This document shows positions 1 through 8,173 of a DNA stretch of 21,474 bases, piece after piece. This DNA comes from G963674685 sp964591275 (lineage in GTDB: Bacteria > Lernaellota > Lernaellaia > JACKCT01): positions 1 to 21,474 of the forward strand of contig CAZQAE010000079.1 of assembly GCA_964591275.1 (NCBI GenBank), in the 5' to 3' direction. How positions within the stretch are numbered: position 1 is the stretch's first letter; each line of letters opens with the position of its first letter. The notes under the pieces are model-generated. The model was given only the letters and a program-made list of their open reading frames with translations. It had not been told where the DNA came from and did not search any database. Position numbers and translations under genes: made by a program.

Positions 1-2
1 GA

Positions 3-83
3 AACCTTGTAAGGCAGAGCCAGGACCACCTGGGAGTGCCCGAGCAATACTGCGCAGGTCATTATCGCGGCTGTGAAGCTTGA
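3..83 (+). CDS. possible C-terminal end of a gene entering from the left
   Basis: A 26-codon open stretch runs from the window edge to a TGA at 81-83. Its translation ends in QYCAGHYRGCEA and has a protein-like composition (two Cys, His, Gly, acidic and basic residues). No start is visible because the window begins inside it. I do not recognise a family from so short a piece, and an open frame of this length can arise by chance. It would converge on the radical SAM gene. Confidence 0.25.
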   Translation, partial: NLVRQSQDHLGVPEQYCAGHYRGCEA

Positions 84-105
84 AACTCCCCTGTCTTTCA
101 TAATG

Positions 106-138
106 AAAAAGGGACGTCGAGATTTGTCTCGTCGCCCC
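106..138 (-). terminator. rho-independent terminator after the radical SAM gene
   Basis: Read on the minus strand, a stem-loop (arms 127-138 and 111-122, loop 123-126, ten of twelve pairs matched, GC-rich base) is followed directly by five Ts (complement of the A-run 106-110). It lies 31 bases past the stop of the minus-strand radical SAM gene. No T-run follows the hairpin on the plus strand, so it looks one-directional. Confidence 0.75.
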
Positions 139-168
139 TGGGAAAAGGAAGGTGTTTTATGTTTTGGA

Positions 169-1524
169 TTATCGTCCCTTGATCGCGGCTGGATTCAACT
201 TTAGGCGACCGGGAATTTCCGCAGGTTGCTGGAGCATTCTCCATGATTTTCGGGTGAAGTCGGGTTGCTGCCTGATATCATGTTCAAGCTTAAAGTTCGT
301 ATAGCGAATCATCGCGGGAACGATCAGCGTAGCAATGAGTTTTTCTTTATGAGTCATTGCGCCCGTTTCGCCAACCAACCTGTTCGTAAGCTCATCAAGC
401 CACGTCGCTGTTTTCGGGTTTACGAAACTTCTACTGGCCGGCATCAGTATTTTTGCGATGCCCGCTTCAGCTTTATATCTTTCGGCCTTGGCGCGAATGC
501 GGGGATTTTCATAACCTTTGAGATTGACATAACCCGTTAGCCAATCCTCCACGACTCTGAATACGGATGGTCCGAGCCTTTCAAATTCCTCTTTGTACAA
601 CCCAAATTGGATTGCCGACATTTCCTGACGTGAGATGTGTGGATGCGTAAATCCCAATGTGAATCCGTCATGCTTTCGGTTGTTGGCCGCCACTTCCGGT
701 ATGACTCGTTTTTCCAATCTCAATCGTTTGTCCAACGGCGTTCCCTTGGGAGCGCCGTAAATAAGAAACTGACACATGGAAGGCCGCAGGCCAAGAAGCT
801 CCTCATATTCCTCCCTGATAATCTCCGGAGTTTGATAATCGAAGCCGATGATCATGGAAGCCAGTACGCTGATGCCGTGATGTCGAAAATCCTGAAATAG
901 TTCCTTGTAGGATTTGCCCTTCTGTTTTGAATAGCCAGCGCGTTTGCCTTCATAACCGACCCATATCCAATCGATTCCCATTTCAACCAACTCTTCGGCG
1001 CGATACTGAGAAAGCGCTTTGACGCTGCTGAAAACGCTCAGGGAAAGGGGAGGCAGGTCGGATTTCCTTATGGCTTCCAAGAATCCTCTTCCGCGAGCAG
1101 GGTCCAGGAGAAAGTCCTCATCGTTAACCCAAAATTTGTCGATGCCAGGATGCTTTTCACGCAGCTTATTGATTGCACCCAGTATGGCGGGACCGTCTGG
1201 AAGAAATTTTATATACTTTCTTTTAAAATAATGTGATGTGGCGCAAAAATCGCACCCATTCGGGCAACCGAGACCGGCGAAAATGTACCCCGTTTTACCC
1301 GGCATCGGAATGGAGAATAGGGATTGCGTTTGCGTGATGTCTGGTTGGACGATGGGGGCGTCGTCGGGTTCGTCGAGAAGTGATCGCATGAAAGCAACGC
1401 CTTCGCCCTGGCAGATAAAATCCGCGTAGGGCTTCAATTCGTCGCCCAAGGCTGTTCCATAGCCGCCAAGGATGATCTTCGTTTGGGGAGCATGCCGACG
1501 AATGGCCTCCACCATCGGGATCAT
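169..1524 (-). CDS. B12-type radical SAM protein, main (C-terminal) part of a frameshifted gene
   Basis: Radical SAM enzyme of unknown substrate. The Fe4S4 motif CxxxCxxC is seen at C87-C91-C94 (GCPNGCDFC), with a TIM-barrel-like region after it. The first 50 residues (KIILGGYGTALGDEL, ICQGEG) look like the end of the cobalamin-binding-like domain that precedes the barrel in B12-binding radical SAM proteins. In-frame codons continue upstream of the Met at 1524 (reading YDFIGIAFVSATKHK), so this Met is not the true start. The real N-terminus lies in another frame at 1551-1817, separated by one missing base in a poly-A run (plus-strand T-run 1574-1578). With that base restored the protein would be about 550 residues, normal for this type. 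A terminator follows at 106-138. Possible reactions are methylation or ring rearrangement, but nothing in the sequence fixes which. Confidence 0.85.
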   Translation of the reverse strand: MIPMVEAIRRHAPQTKIILGGYGTALGDELKPYADFICQGEGVAFMRSLLDEPDDAPIVQPDITQTQSLFSIPMPGKTGYIFAGLGCPNGCDFCATSHYFKRKYIKFLPDGPAILGAINKLREKHPGIDKFWVNDEDFLLDPARGRGFLEAIRKSDLPPLSLSVFSSVKALSQYRAEELVEMGIDWIWVGYEGKRAGYSKQKGKSYKELFQDFRHHGISVLASMIIGFDYQTPEIIREEYEELLGLRPSMCQFLIYGAPKGTPLDKRLRLEKRVIPEVAANNRKHDGFTLGFTHPHISRQEMSAIQFGLYKEEFERLGPSVFRVVEDWLTGYVNLKGYENPRIRAKAERYKAEAGIAKILMPASRSFVNPKTATWLDELTNRLVGETGAMTHKEKLIATLIVPAMIRYTNFKLEHDIRQQPDFTRKSWRMLQQPAEIPGRLKLNPAAIKGR

Positions 1525-1550
1525 CTTATGCTTCGTGGCACTGACAAAAG

Positions 1551-1817
1551 CTATTCCGATAAAATCATATCCGTTTTTATCTCCGAAATGAATTGCTTCA
1601 TCGTCGGATAGTGCATGGTCACTGTCGGCGTTTTCAGGTTCTCGGCGATGAAATCAATTCCCCACTGCGTCGTCGTGGCGCGAACCCGAAATGGACCTTG
1701 CGCCCACATGATCTGGTGCGTTCCCTCGGCCGCAACGCCGAATCCATCTCCGTGCTTCATCCCGAAGGGTCGGCAGACGCTTGTCAGTAAAATCTTTTTT
1801 TCATTCGTGACGGTCAT
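1551..1817 (-). CDS. N-terminal fragment of the frameshifted radical SAM gene
   Basis: This frame begins MTVTNEKKILLTSVCRPFG, the opening typical of the cobalamin-binding half of B12 radical SAM proteins. The ATG at 1817-1815 has a good ribosome binding site, GGAAGGA, eight bases upstream. After EIK the frame drifts into TDMILSE and stops, while the neighbouring frame continues naturally as NGYDFIGIAFVSA into the radical SAM part. The switch point is a run of five As in the mRNA. Either one A is missing (mutation or sequencing error) or a -1 slip on A-AAA restores the protein. I read 1817-169 as one gene. Confidence 0.7.
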   Translation of the reverse strand: MTVTNEKKILLTSVCRPFGMKHGDGFGVAAEGTHQIMWAQGPFRVRATTTQWGIDFIAENLKTPTVTMHYPTMKQFISEIKTDMILSE

Positions 1818-1983
1818 AAGTTATCCTTCCATTCGATAAAGGTCCGATGAATGACTCAAAGAACTCGGCTGAAAAGTTTCAGCACTTGCGTATGGTAAGG
1901 CAGTTTGGGGAAACGCATTGTTAAACAAATGTAAAAGCATGATTGCAAACGTGCGTTGAATGGATTTTTGCGTGAGCGAAGGC

Positions 1984-1989
1984 TAGAAT
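1984..1989 (+). promoter_or_regulatory. possible -10 box (TAGAAT) of the two-component operon
   Basis: TAGAAT lies exactly six bases before the ATG at 1996, and no Shine-Dalgarno sequence is present. The same -10/six-base/ATG geometry occurs at the two strong minus-strand promoters at 15677 and 17247. The -35 match at 17 bases (TGGATT) is poor, so this is a weak call. Confidence 0.3.
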
Positions 1990-1995
1990 GAGAAT

Positions 1996-2874
1996 ATGCG
2001 AAGGACCGTTATCCCCATAATGATTTTTGTCATCGGCCAACTGGCCTCGGTGGCTGTTCTCGTTTTGTGGATTGTTGGGCAGACAGTTTCCGATACGGGC
2101 GTCGGGTGGTTGCTGATGGGGATTTTTCTCATGGTTCCGGTCATCGGCGGCTCTTCTCTCGTCTTTGTGTACTGGACAAAGTTTCGCTTGATGGACGATG
2201 AGCGGGTCAACTTTATTTCCGGCGTCAGTCATGAACTGCTGACTCCGCTGGCATCTTTGCGGCTTTACACGGAAACGATGCAGATAAGAAACATCGACGC
2301 GCAAAAGCAAGAGGAATTTTTAAAACTTATGCTTGAGGATATCGAGCGGCTCTCGGGTTCAATCTCGGGAATTCTCGCCGCGTCGAAACTCGAACGAGGA
2401 AAGGCCGTTTATCGCTTTGAAATACGGAACCTGGCGAAATTTATTGAAGAGTATATCGATGGGAGTGTTTCGCTGATCGGCAAAGCCGAGTTTCAAAGTG
2501 ATCTGGCGCCGGATTGCTTTTGCATGATTGACGAACCGTCAATGAACGCCGTGATGAATAATCTTGTCGTTAATGCAATACGCTATTCTCCCTCCCCGGC
2601 GAGAATTGCCATTGGCTTGCAGCGACAAGGCGATAGCAAAGCTCGAATCACTGTTGCCGATGAAGGCGAGGGCTTGGCCGTTAAAGACAAAAAGAAGATA
2701 TTTAAAATGTTTTATAGGGCGTCGCAAAGGCATGTTGGAACTGGAATAGGTCTATATAGCGTGAAGCAAATTGTGAAAGCGCACAAAGGAACAGTCTGGG
2801 CTCAAAGTTTCGGGCGCGATAAGGGAACGACGATCAATATCCTTTTACCGATAAGTCAAAAGGACGAGGAGTGA
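1996..2874 (+). CDS. sensor histidine kinase, intramembrane-sensing type
   Basis: Membrane histidine kinase of a two-component system. Two membrane segments (about residues 6-28 and 36-60) are joined by only a short loop, so there is no periplasmic sensor domain, and no HAMP domain is evident. The HisKA phosphoacceptor is H79 (SHELLTPLASL). The ATPase half shows the N-box (N188, N189, N193 in NNLVVNAIRYSP), the G1 box DEGEGL (222-227), the F-box FKMFYRA (236-242) and the G2 box GTGIGL (248-253). All catalytic motifs look intact. An in-frame TAG at 1984 rules out an upstream start. No Shine-Dalgarno precedes the ATG. The response regulator starts three bases after the stop, so the pair is co-transcribed. 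The signal is unknown; short two-TM kinases often monitor the membrane or cell envelope. Confidence 0.9.
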   Translation: MRRTVIPIMIFVIGQLASVAVLVLWIVGQTVSDTGVGWLLMGIFLMVPVIGGSSLVFVYWTKFRLMDDERVNFISGVSHELLTPLASLRLYTETMQIRNIDAQKQEEFLKLMLEDIERLSGSISGILAASKLERGKAVYRFEIRNLAKFIEEYIDGSVSLIGKAEFQSDLAPDCFCMIDEPSMNAVMNNLVVNAIRYSPSPARIAIGLQRQGDSKARITVADEGEGLAVKDKKKIFKMFYRASQRHVGTGIGLYSVKQIVKAHKGTVWAQSFGRDKGTTINILLPISQKDEE

Positions 2875-2877
2875 ACG

Positions 2878-3561
2878 ATGGCTGCTATTCTGGTCGTGGA
2901 AGATGAGAATCATCTGGCCAAGGGCCTCAAATTGAATCTTGAGCTTGAAGGAAATAAGGCCGATATCCTGGATAGAGCTGAAGAAGCTCTGACTGTCTTC
3001 GCCGATTATAATCTGATGATATTGGACATCATGCTTCCCGGCATGAACGGACTGGAATTGCTAAAGCGAATTCGATTGATCGACAATAAATTTCCGGTGC
3101 TCATTGTTTCGGCAAGATCCTCCGAGGATGAACTCGTTGAAGGTTTGCAGGCCGGCGCCGACGACTACATCACAAAACCATTTTCCCTTCCCGAGTTGAT
3201 GCTTCGGGTTAAAAGGATGTTGGAACGTCAGGCATGGTACCGGCTGGCTGCTCAAAGTCAGCGGCAGTATTCCTTCGGTGATTTCCAGATCGATTTTGAC
3301 TCCTTTGAAGCGGAAACCAAATACGGACTCATTACGCTGACGCAATACGAATGCTATGTTATGAAGTACCTCATTGAAAACAAAGATCGCCCCGTGCCCA
3401 GGGAAGAGCTGCTGGAAAAGGTATGGGGTTACTCGGTTACGCCGGATACGAGAACAGTCGATACTTTCATTTTGCGTTTGAGAAAACTCTTCGAAGATGA
3501 CCGCAAAACCCCCAGGCACCTGATAAGCTATCGGAGTGTCGGTTATCGATTCTTTGATTGA
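2878..3561 (+). CDS. OmpR/PhoB-family response regulator
   Basis: DNA-binding partner of the adjacent kinase. The receiver domain (residues 3-115) has the acidic pair E8/D9, phosphoacceptor D50 (LMILDIMLPG), S78 and K100 (DYITKPF). The C-terminal winged helix (about 130-227) has the usual ending RTVDTFILRLRKLFEDD followed by the YRSVGYRF wing. Length 227 is normal. The Shine-Dalgarno GGACGAGGAG overlaps the end of the kinase gene, consistent with translational coupling. No terminator is obvious between its stop and the thi promoter 80 bases on. Target genes cannot be inferred; regulators of this kind commonly control their own operon. Confidence 0.92.
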   Translation: MAAILVVEDENHLAKGLKLNLELEGNKADILDRAEEALTVFADYNLMILDIMLPGMNGLELLKRIRLIDNKFPVLIVSARSSEDELVEGLQAGADDYITKPFSLPELMLRVKRMLERQAWYRLAAQSQRQYSFGDFQIDFDSFEAETKYGLITLTQYECYVMKYLIENKDRPVPREELLEKVWGYSVTPDTRTVDTFILRLRKLFEDDRKTPRHLISYRSVGYRFFD

Positions 3562-3641
3562 GACGTTATTGCATTTCCTGGCGTTCGTCCTGCCAAAAAC
3601 GTAGTGATGATTGACTGCCTCCTAATTTTTATAAAAATCGG

Positions 3642-3670
3642 TTGACGCGGTTTGCCTCGGGGCGTAATCT
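3642..3670 (+). promoter_or_regulatory. sigma-70 promoter of the thi operon
   Basis: A -35 box TTGACG (3642-3647) and a -10 box TAATCT (3665-3670) are separated by exactly 17 bases. The expected transcription start is about 3676-3678, at the first helix of the TPP riboswitch, so the aptamer forms essentially from the 5' end of the mRNA. Confidence 0.65.
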
Positions 3671-3674
3671 GCTC

Positions 3675-3766
3675 GTTCTCTTGGGGTGTCCGGCGCGTAG
3701 TTTTTCGCCGGACTGAGATAACACCCATTGAACCTGATCCGGGTTATACCGGCGTAGGGAAGGAAC
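3675..3766 (+). promoter_or_regulatory. TPP riboswitch (THI element)
   Basis: Contains the hallmarks of the thiamine pyrophosphate aptamer: a P2 helix GGGTGT/ACACCC, a P3 stem CCGGCG/CGCCGG (3690s-3710s), the CTGAGA pyrimidine-sensing loop (3713-3718), and the conserved GAACCTGATC and GCGTAGGGAA segments (3730-3761). P1 can form between 3675-3682 and 3760-3766 with one bulged C. The 3' strand of P1 contains the Shine-Dalgarno of thiC (AAGGA). TPP binding would therefore hide the ribosome binding site directly. No separate terminator hairpin fits in the six bases left before the ATG, so control is most likely translational. Confidence 0.95.
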
Positions 3767-3772
3767 TTTAAA

Positions 3773-5389
3773 ATGACTAATAAAAGCGACGGCAGATTTC
3801 CCAAAAGGCCTGCGGCTTCGGGCGATGCTCCCCACACTATTTGCGATCATCCCAGTCAGTTTCCATCTCAGAAAGTTTTTGTGGAAAAAGACGGTCTGCG
3901 TGTTCCGCAACGCGAGATTCATCTGAGCAATGGTTCTTGCCTTCGAGCTTACGATACCAGCGGAGCGCAGGGCTGTGATGTGCGTGAAGGATTGCCGAAA
4001 CTTCGGGCCGAGTGGATTGCAAGGCGTGCCGAATCCGGTATCGACAACACGCAGATGGGGTCTGCGCGAAAGGGGATCATCACCGAGGAAATGCGCTTTG
4101 CCGCCATTCGGGAAAATATGGATCCCGAAACCCTGCGAAGCGATGTGGCCGCCGGTCGCGCGATCATCCCCGCAGGCGTCAGGCATCCGGAAAGCGAACC
4201 GATGGTCATTGGGCCGTCGTACCTGGTGAAAATCAACGCCAATATCGGCAACTCCGCCGTTGCTTCTTCCATTGACGAAGAAGTCGAGAAAATGAAGTGG
4301 TCGATTGGGTGGGGAGCGGATACGGTGATGGACCTTTCCACCGGCCCCAACATCCGGCAAACCCGTGAATGGATTATTCGCAATTCGCCTGTGCCCATCG
4401 GAACCGTGCCCATATATCAATGCGTGGAAAAGGTCAAAGGCCGCATTGAAAAATTATCTATTGAATTGTTCATGGAAACTCTTGAGGAACAGGCGGAGCA
4501 GGGCGTCGATTATTTCACCATACACGCCGGGGTTTTGAAGGACGTTGTACCGCTGGCGAAAAACCGTCTTTTGGGAATCGTCAGCCGCGGCGGCAGCATC
4601 ATGGCGAAATGGTGCCGAATGCATGGCAAACAAAGTTTCCTCTACACGGAATTTGAACGCATTTGCGAACTTTTGAAAAAATACGATATCGCCTTTTCCC
4701 TGGGCGACGGGATGAGGCCGGGGTGCATCGCCGACGCCAATGACGAGGCGCAATTTGCTGAACTGGCGACCTTGGGCGATTTGACGCAAACCGCCTGGAA
4801 GCATGATGTGCAGGTTATGATCGAAGGGCCGGGACATGTTCCGATCGACAAGATTGCAAAGAATATGGAAATGCAAAAAGAAGCCTGTCACGGCGCGCCT
4901 TTTTATACGCTCGGACCGGTTGTGACCGACATTGCGCCGGGATACGACCATATAACCAGCGCCATCGGCGCCGCATTGATCGGCTCATTTGGCACATCCC
5001 TGCTCTGTTATGTGACGCCCAAGGAGCATCTCGGCCTGCCGGGCAGGGAGGATGTGAAGCAAGGCGTGATTGCTTACAAGATCGCTGCCCACGCGGCGGA
5101 TCTGGCGAAAAACCATCCGGGGGCGAGGCAGTGGGACGACGCTATGAGCCGGGCGCGTTTTGATTTTCGCTGGGAGGATCAGTTCAAGCTCGCCATCGAT
5201 CCTGAGACTGCCAGGTCTTACCATGACGAAACCCTGCCGGATGACGAAGCGAAATCGGCTCGCTATTGTTCCATGTGCGGTCCGGATTACTGTGCCTACA
5301 GAATATCCCATGACGTCCTCGACGATGACAGCGACACGAAGAAAAACGACGGGGATAAGGACGCGGAAAGAGTCGGGGGCAAGGAATGA
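3773..5389 (+). CDS. thiC: phosphomethylpyrimidine synthase ThiC
   Basis: Radical SAM enzyme that rearranges aminoimidazole ribotide into hydroxymethylpyrimidine phosphate, the pyrimidine half of thiamine; cytosolic. At 538 residues it is the longer form with the ThiC-associated N-terminal domain (about residues 15-90). Family signatures include the TVMDLSTG region, MIEGPGHVP and PLYTLGP-like PFYTLGPVVTDIAPGYDH. The C-terminal Fe4S4 motif CxxCxxxxC is C499, C502, C507 (CSMCGPDYC). The tail after it is highly charged and probably disordered. The start follows the riboswitch-embedded Shine-Dalgarno by eight bases. The stop overlaps the thiS ATG by four bases. Confidence 0.97.
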   Translation: MTNKSDGRFPKRPAASGDAPHTICDHPSQFPSQKVFVEKDGLRVPQREIHLSNGSCLRAYDTSGAQGCDVREGLPKLRAEWIARRAESGIDNTQMGSARKGIITEEMRFAAIRENMDPETLRSDVAAGRAIIPAGVRHPESEPMVIGPSYLVKINANIGNSAVASSIDEEVEKMKWSIGWGADTVMDLSTGPNIRQTREWIIRNSPVPIGTVPIYQCVEKVKGRIEKLSIELFMETLEEQAEQGVDYFTIHAGVLKDVVPLAKNRLLGIVSRGGSIMAKWCRMHGKQSFLYTEFERICELLKKYDIAFSLGDGMRPGCIADANDEAQFAELATLGDLTQTAWKHDVQVMIEGPGHVPIDKIAKNMEMQKEACHGAPFYTLGPVVTDIAPGYDHITSAIGAALIGSFGTSLLCYVTPKEHLGLPGREDVKQGVIAYKIAAHAADLAKNHPGARQWDDAMSRARFDFRWEDQFKLAIDPETARSYHDETLPDDEAKSARYCSMCGPDYCAYRISHDVLDDDSDTKKNDGDKDAERVGGKE

Positions 5390-5586
5390 TAAAAATTTCA
5401 CTCAACGGCGAGGAATTACTTTTTGAAAAGGCGCCGACGCTGGTTGAAGTTTTGGAACGCATGGAAATTCCAAGACAATTTATCGCTGTCGAGCGTAACG
5501 GTGATATTTTTGAAGGCGATTTTGCTGAGTGCGTGCTGTCTGACGGAGACAACCTGGAAATCGCCCGATTTGTCGGGGGAGGATGA
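5386..5586 (+). CDS. thiS: sulfur carrier protein ThiS
   Basis: Small ubiquitin-like sulfur carrier of 66 residues. Its C-terminal Gly-Gly (ARFVGGG) is adenylated by ThiF and then thiocarboxylated, and it gives its sulfur to ThiG during thiazole formation. Length and beta-grasp pattern fit the family; the end is exposed and needs no processing. It overlaps thiC by four bases (ATGA) and precedes thiG by six. No thiF is present in this window, so activation must be done by a ThiF or MoeB-type enzyme encoded elsewhere. Confidence 0.93.
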   Translation: MIKISLNGEELLFEKAPTLVEVLERMEIPRQFIAVERNGDIFEGDFAECVLSDGDNLEIARFVGGG

Positions 5587-5592
5587 GGCGAA

Positions 5593-6396
5593 ATGACAAT
5601 CAAGAGAAACGATGATCCTCTTATTATAGCGGGCGAAACTTTTCACTCCAGGCTGCTTATCGGAACGGGAAAATTCAAAAGCGCGAAGCTGATGGCCGAG
5701 GCCATTGACGCTTCCGGATCGCAGATGGCGACTATGGCGCTTCGGCGAGTTGATCTGGGCTCCCCGGATGACTCGATGATGAAACATCTGGATGGATCAA
5801 AGTATCGTCTTTTGCCCAATACATCCGGTGCCAGAGACGCCGTCGAAGCCGTCAGGCTCGCCAAAATGGCCCGATCCGCGGGCGGTTTTACCTGGATCAA
5901 ACTGGAAGTGACGCCAGACCCGAATTATATGCTTCCCGACCCTGTGGAAACACTGGAAGCGGCCAGGCAGCTAATCAAGCTCGGATTCACCGTTTTGCCT
6001 TATATGAACGCGGACCCGATTCTTGCGCGGAGGCTTGAGGATGAAGGATGCGCCACGCTTATGCCTCTCGCATCGCCCATCGGCAGCAATCGCGGTTTGA
6101 GAACCGGGGATCAAATTGCCATAATCATCGAACAAGCCTCGATTCCGGTTGTTGTCGATGCCGGTCTGGGCATGCCGTCGCACGCGGCGCAGTCCATGGA
6201 GATGGGCGCTGATGCTGTTTTGGTTAACACCGCTATCGCCATCGCCGACGATCCGGTGCAAATGGCCAGGGGCTTTGCGGCGGGCGTTGAAGCCGGGCGA
6301 ATGGCATACCTGGCGGGGGCTGGCGGCGAGAGCCGACTGGCGCGCGCCAGCAGCCCCTTAACGGGATTTTTAAATTCCGGTGAATCCAGGTCATGA
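5593..6396 (+). CDS. thiG: thiazole synthase ThiG
   Basis: Builds the thiazole phosphate ring from deoxyxylulose 5-phosphate, dehydroglycine and ThiS thiocarboxylate. This is a TIM barrel of 267 residues, normal length. The opening FHSRLLIGTGKF (about 17-28) is a family hallmark. K103 (WIKLEV) matches the lysine that forms the Schiff base with the sugar. The phosphate-binding end is VDAGLGMPSHAAQSMEMG followed by VLVNTAIA. A purine-rich stretch at the end of thiS serves as ribosome binding site, and the stop overlaps thiH by four bases. Dehydroglycine comes from the adjacent ThiH. Confidence 0.96.
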   Translation: MTIKRNDDPLIIAGETFHSRLLIGTGKFKSAKLMAEAIDASGSQMATMALRRVDLGSPDDSMMKHLDGSKYRLLPNTSGARDAVEAVRLAKMARSAGGFTWIKLEVTPDPNYMLPDPVETLEAARQLIKLGFTVLPYMNADPILARRLEDEGCATLMPLASPIGSNRGLRTGDQIAIIIEQASIPVVVDAGLGMPSHAAQSMEMGADAVLVNTAIAIADDPVQMARGFAAGVEAGRMAYLAGAGGESRLARASSPLTGFLNSGESRS

Positions 6397-7517
6397 CCTC
6401 ATTTTCACAGTTCATTAATCAAATTGATCTTCATGCCCTTGCCCGGGCTGTTGAGAAGGCGACAACAGACGATGTCCGCGCGCTTCTGAGGCGTGAGCGT
6501 CTTCTTGACAATGACGCCATCACAATATTTTCCCCGGTCGCGCAAGAATTTATGGAAGATATCGCCGCGCGGGCAGCGGCCCTGACCGAGCGGCGTTTCG
6601 GCAAAACGATACAGCTCTATGCACCCTTGTACCTGTCCAACGAATGCTCAAACGCATGCGTGTATTGCGGATTTTCTGCGGATACGAATATCGCGCGCAC
6701 ATCACTGACCACGGAGCAGGCCTTGGCGGATGCCGACCTTCTTTATGAAGAAGGTTTTCGACACATTCTCTTGCTGACGGGTGAATCGCCGGGGCATTAT
6801 GGAGTCGAGGATATTCGCCGGGTCGCCAGGGCGCTTTCAGAAAAATTCGCATCAGTATCCATCGAAGTATTTCCCATGAGCACGCAGGATTACCGGAAGC
6901 TTGAAGGAGTTGGCGTTGATAGTTTGACCCTCTATCAGGAGACCTATAACCCTGAGTACTACGCAGCATTTCACCCGAGGGGACCGAAGTCGAATTATCG
7001 AAAGCGGATTGAAGCTATCGAACAAGGCGGTAAGGCGGGTTTCAGATCACTGGGAATCGGCGCGCTTTTGGGCCTTAGCGATTGGAGAATGGAAGCGATT
7101 TTATTGGCCTGGCATGCTCGCTATCTGACGAAGCGATTCTGGAAAAGCCGCATTGCCGTCAGTTTTCCCAGGGTCAATTCTGCCGAGTCGGCCTTTCATC
7201 CGCCGTTTCCAGTTTCTGACCCGCATATGGTGCAGATGATCACGGGGATGCGTCTATTGCTTCCCGATGCCGATCTTGTGCTGAGCACGCGCGAGCCGGC
7301 GGCGCTTCGCGATAATATGGTCGGCCTGGGCATTACCCGCATGAGCGCGGGAAGCCGCACCAATCCTGGGGGATATGTGACCAAACCAGATTCAAAAATG
7401 CAATTTTCGGTGGCTGATCATCGCACGCCATCGGAAGTGGCGGCGATGATCGAAGCCAAAGGATACGAACCCGTCTGGAAGGATTTCGATCACGCATTTC
7501 TACAGGATGCGCAATGA
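6393..7517 (+). CDS. thiH: 2-iminoacetate synthase (tyrosine lyase) ThiH
   Basis: Radical SAM enzyme that cleaves tyrosine to p-cresol and dehydroglycine for the ThiG reaction. The Fe4S4 motif CxxxCxxC is C85, C89, C92 (NECSNACVYCGFS). Further family blocks are LLLTGE (about 127), SLTLYQETYN and SAGSRTNPGGY near the C-terminus. Length 374 is normal. Choosing ThiH rather than the oxygen-dependent glycine oxidase ThiO fits anaerobic or low-oxygen life. It overlaps thiG and thiE by four bases each (ATGA), so the operon is translationally chained. Confidence 0.96.
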   Translation: MTSFSQFINQIDLHALARAVEKATTDDVRALLRRERLLDNDAITIFSPVAQEFMEDIAARAAALTERRFGKTIQLYAPLYLSNECSNACVYCGFSADTNIARTSLTTEQALADADLLYEEGFRHILLLTGESPGHYGVEDIRRVARALSEKFASVSIEVFPMSTQDYRKLEGVGVDSLTLYQETYNPEYYAAFHPRGPKSNYRKRIEAIEQGGKAGFRSLGIGALLGLSDWRMEAILLAWHARYLTKRFWKSRIAVSFPRVNSAESAFHPPFPVSDPHMVQMITGMRLLLPDADLVLSTREPAALRDNMVGLGITRMSAGSRTNPGGYVTKPDSKMQFSVADHRTPSEVAAMIEAKGYEPVWKDFDHAFLQDAQ

Positions 7518-8173
7518 CTGATGACTTCAAGCAAAAAAAAGAGAAACTGAGCGTTGCGGATCTTTACGTTGTGACATCCGAGTCTCTGTCTGCCGGACGC
7601 ACGAGCCTTGAGGTTCTGGACGCAGTCATTTTGGCTGGCGTTCGCATCGTGCAACTTCGTGAAAAGGAAAAAACAAAAGGCGACCTGTATCGTCTGGCCG
7701 TCGAATTTAGGAAGAGAACTCAAGAGGCCGGGACGCTTCTGATCATCAACGACCATGTGGACGTCGCCTTGGCGGCGGGCGCGGACGGCGTTCACCTGGG
7801 CCGTTCCGATATGCCTATTGATGCGGCGCGCCGGATTGCGCCCAACCTGCTGATCGGAGCCAGTTCTCATAACGTCGAGCAGGCCTTGGAGGCCGAATCG
7901 GCGGGAGCGGACTATATCAACATCGGTCCGGTTTTTAAGACCTTGACGAAACCCGAACATCAAAACTTTGTTGGTCCTGAAATGGTCGCAAAGGTTGTCG
8001 GACAGGTGCAAATTCCTGTTTCGTGCATGGGCGGAATCAATCAATCCAATATTGCGGCGGTTGTCGGGGCGGGACCCGGGATGGTGGCTGTCGTTACAGC
8101 TGTTACGCAAGCGTCGGACATGCGAAAAGCCGCCGAGGAACTCAGAAATTTTTTGTTAGAAGCTAGAAGTTAG
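7514..8173 (+). CDS. thiE: thiamine-phosphate synthase ThiE
   Basis: Joins hydroxymethylpyrimidine diphosphate to thiazole phosphate to give thiamine phosphate. TIM barrel with the family blocks VQLREK (46-51), IINDHVDVA (78-86), GVHLG (92-96), INIGPVFKT (135-143) and the phosphate loop MGGI (172-175). 219 residues, normal. The last few codons (after NFL, reading LEARS) and the stop lie inside a heptamer tandem repeat (8157-8226), so the C-terminal tip has been set by the repeat rather than by the family. Last gene of the thi operon; the kinase ThiD that supplies its diphosphate substrate is not in the window. Confidence 0.95.
   Translation: MTDDFKQKKEKLSVADLYVVTSESLSAGRTSLEVLDAVILAGVRIVQLREKEKTKGDLYRLAVEFRKRTQEAGTLLIINDHVDVALAAGADGVHLGRSDMPIDAARRIAPNLLIGASSHNVEQALEAESAGADYINIGPVFKTLTKPEHQNFVGPEMVAKVVGQVQIPVSCMGGINQSNIAAVVGAGPGMVAVVTAVTQASDMRKAAEELRNFLLEARS

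Noticed and set aside
111..138. Terminator for a plus-strand gene entering from the left
   Set aside because: The T-run lies only on the minus-strand side of the hairpin.
3629..4420. 263-codon minus-strand frame opposite thiC
   Set aside because: Antisense shadow of thiC and the riboswitch; both are certain on the plus strand.
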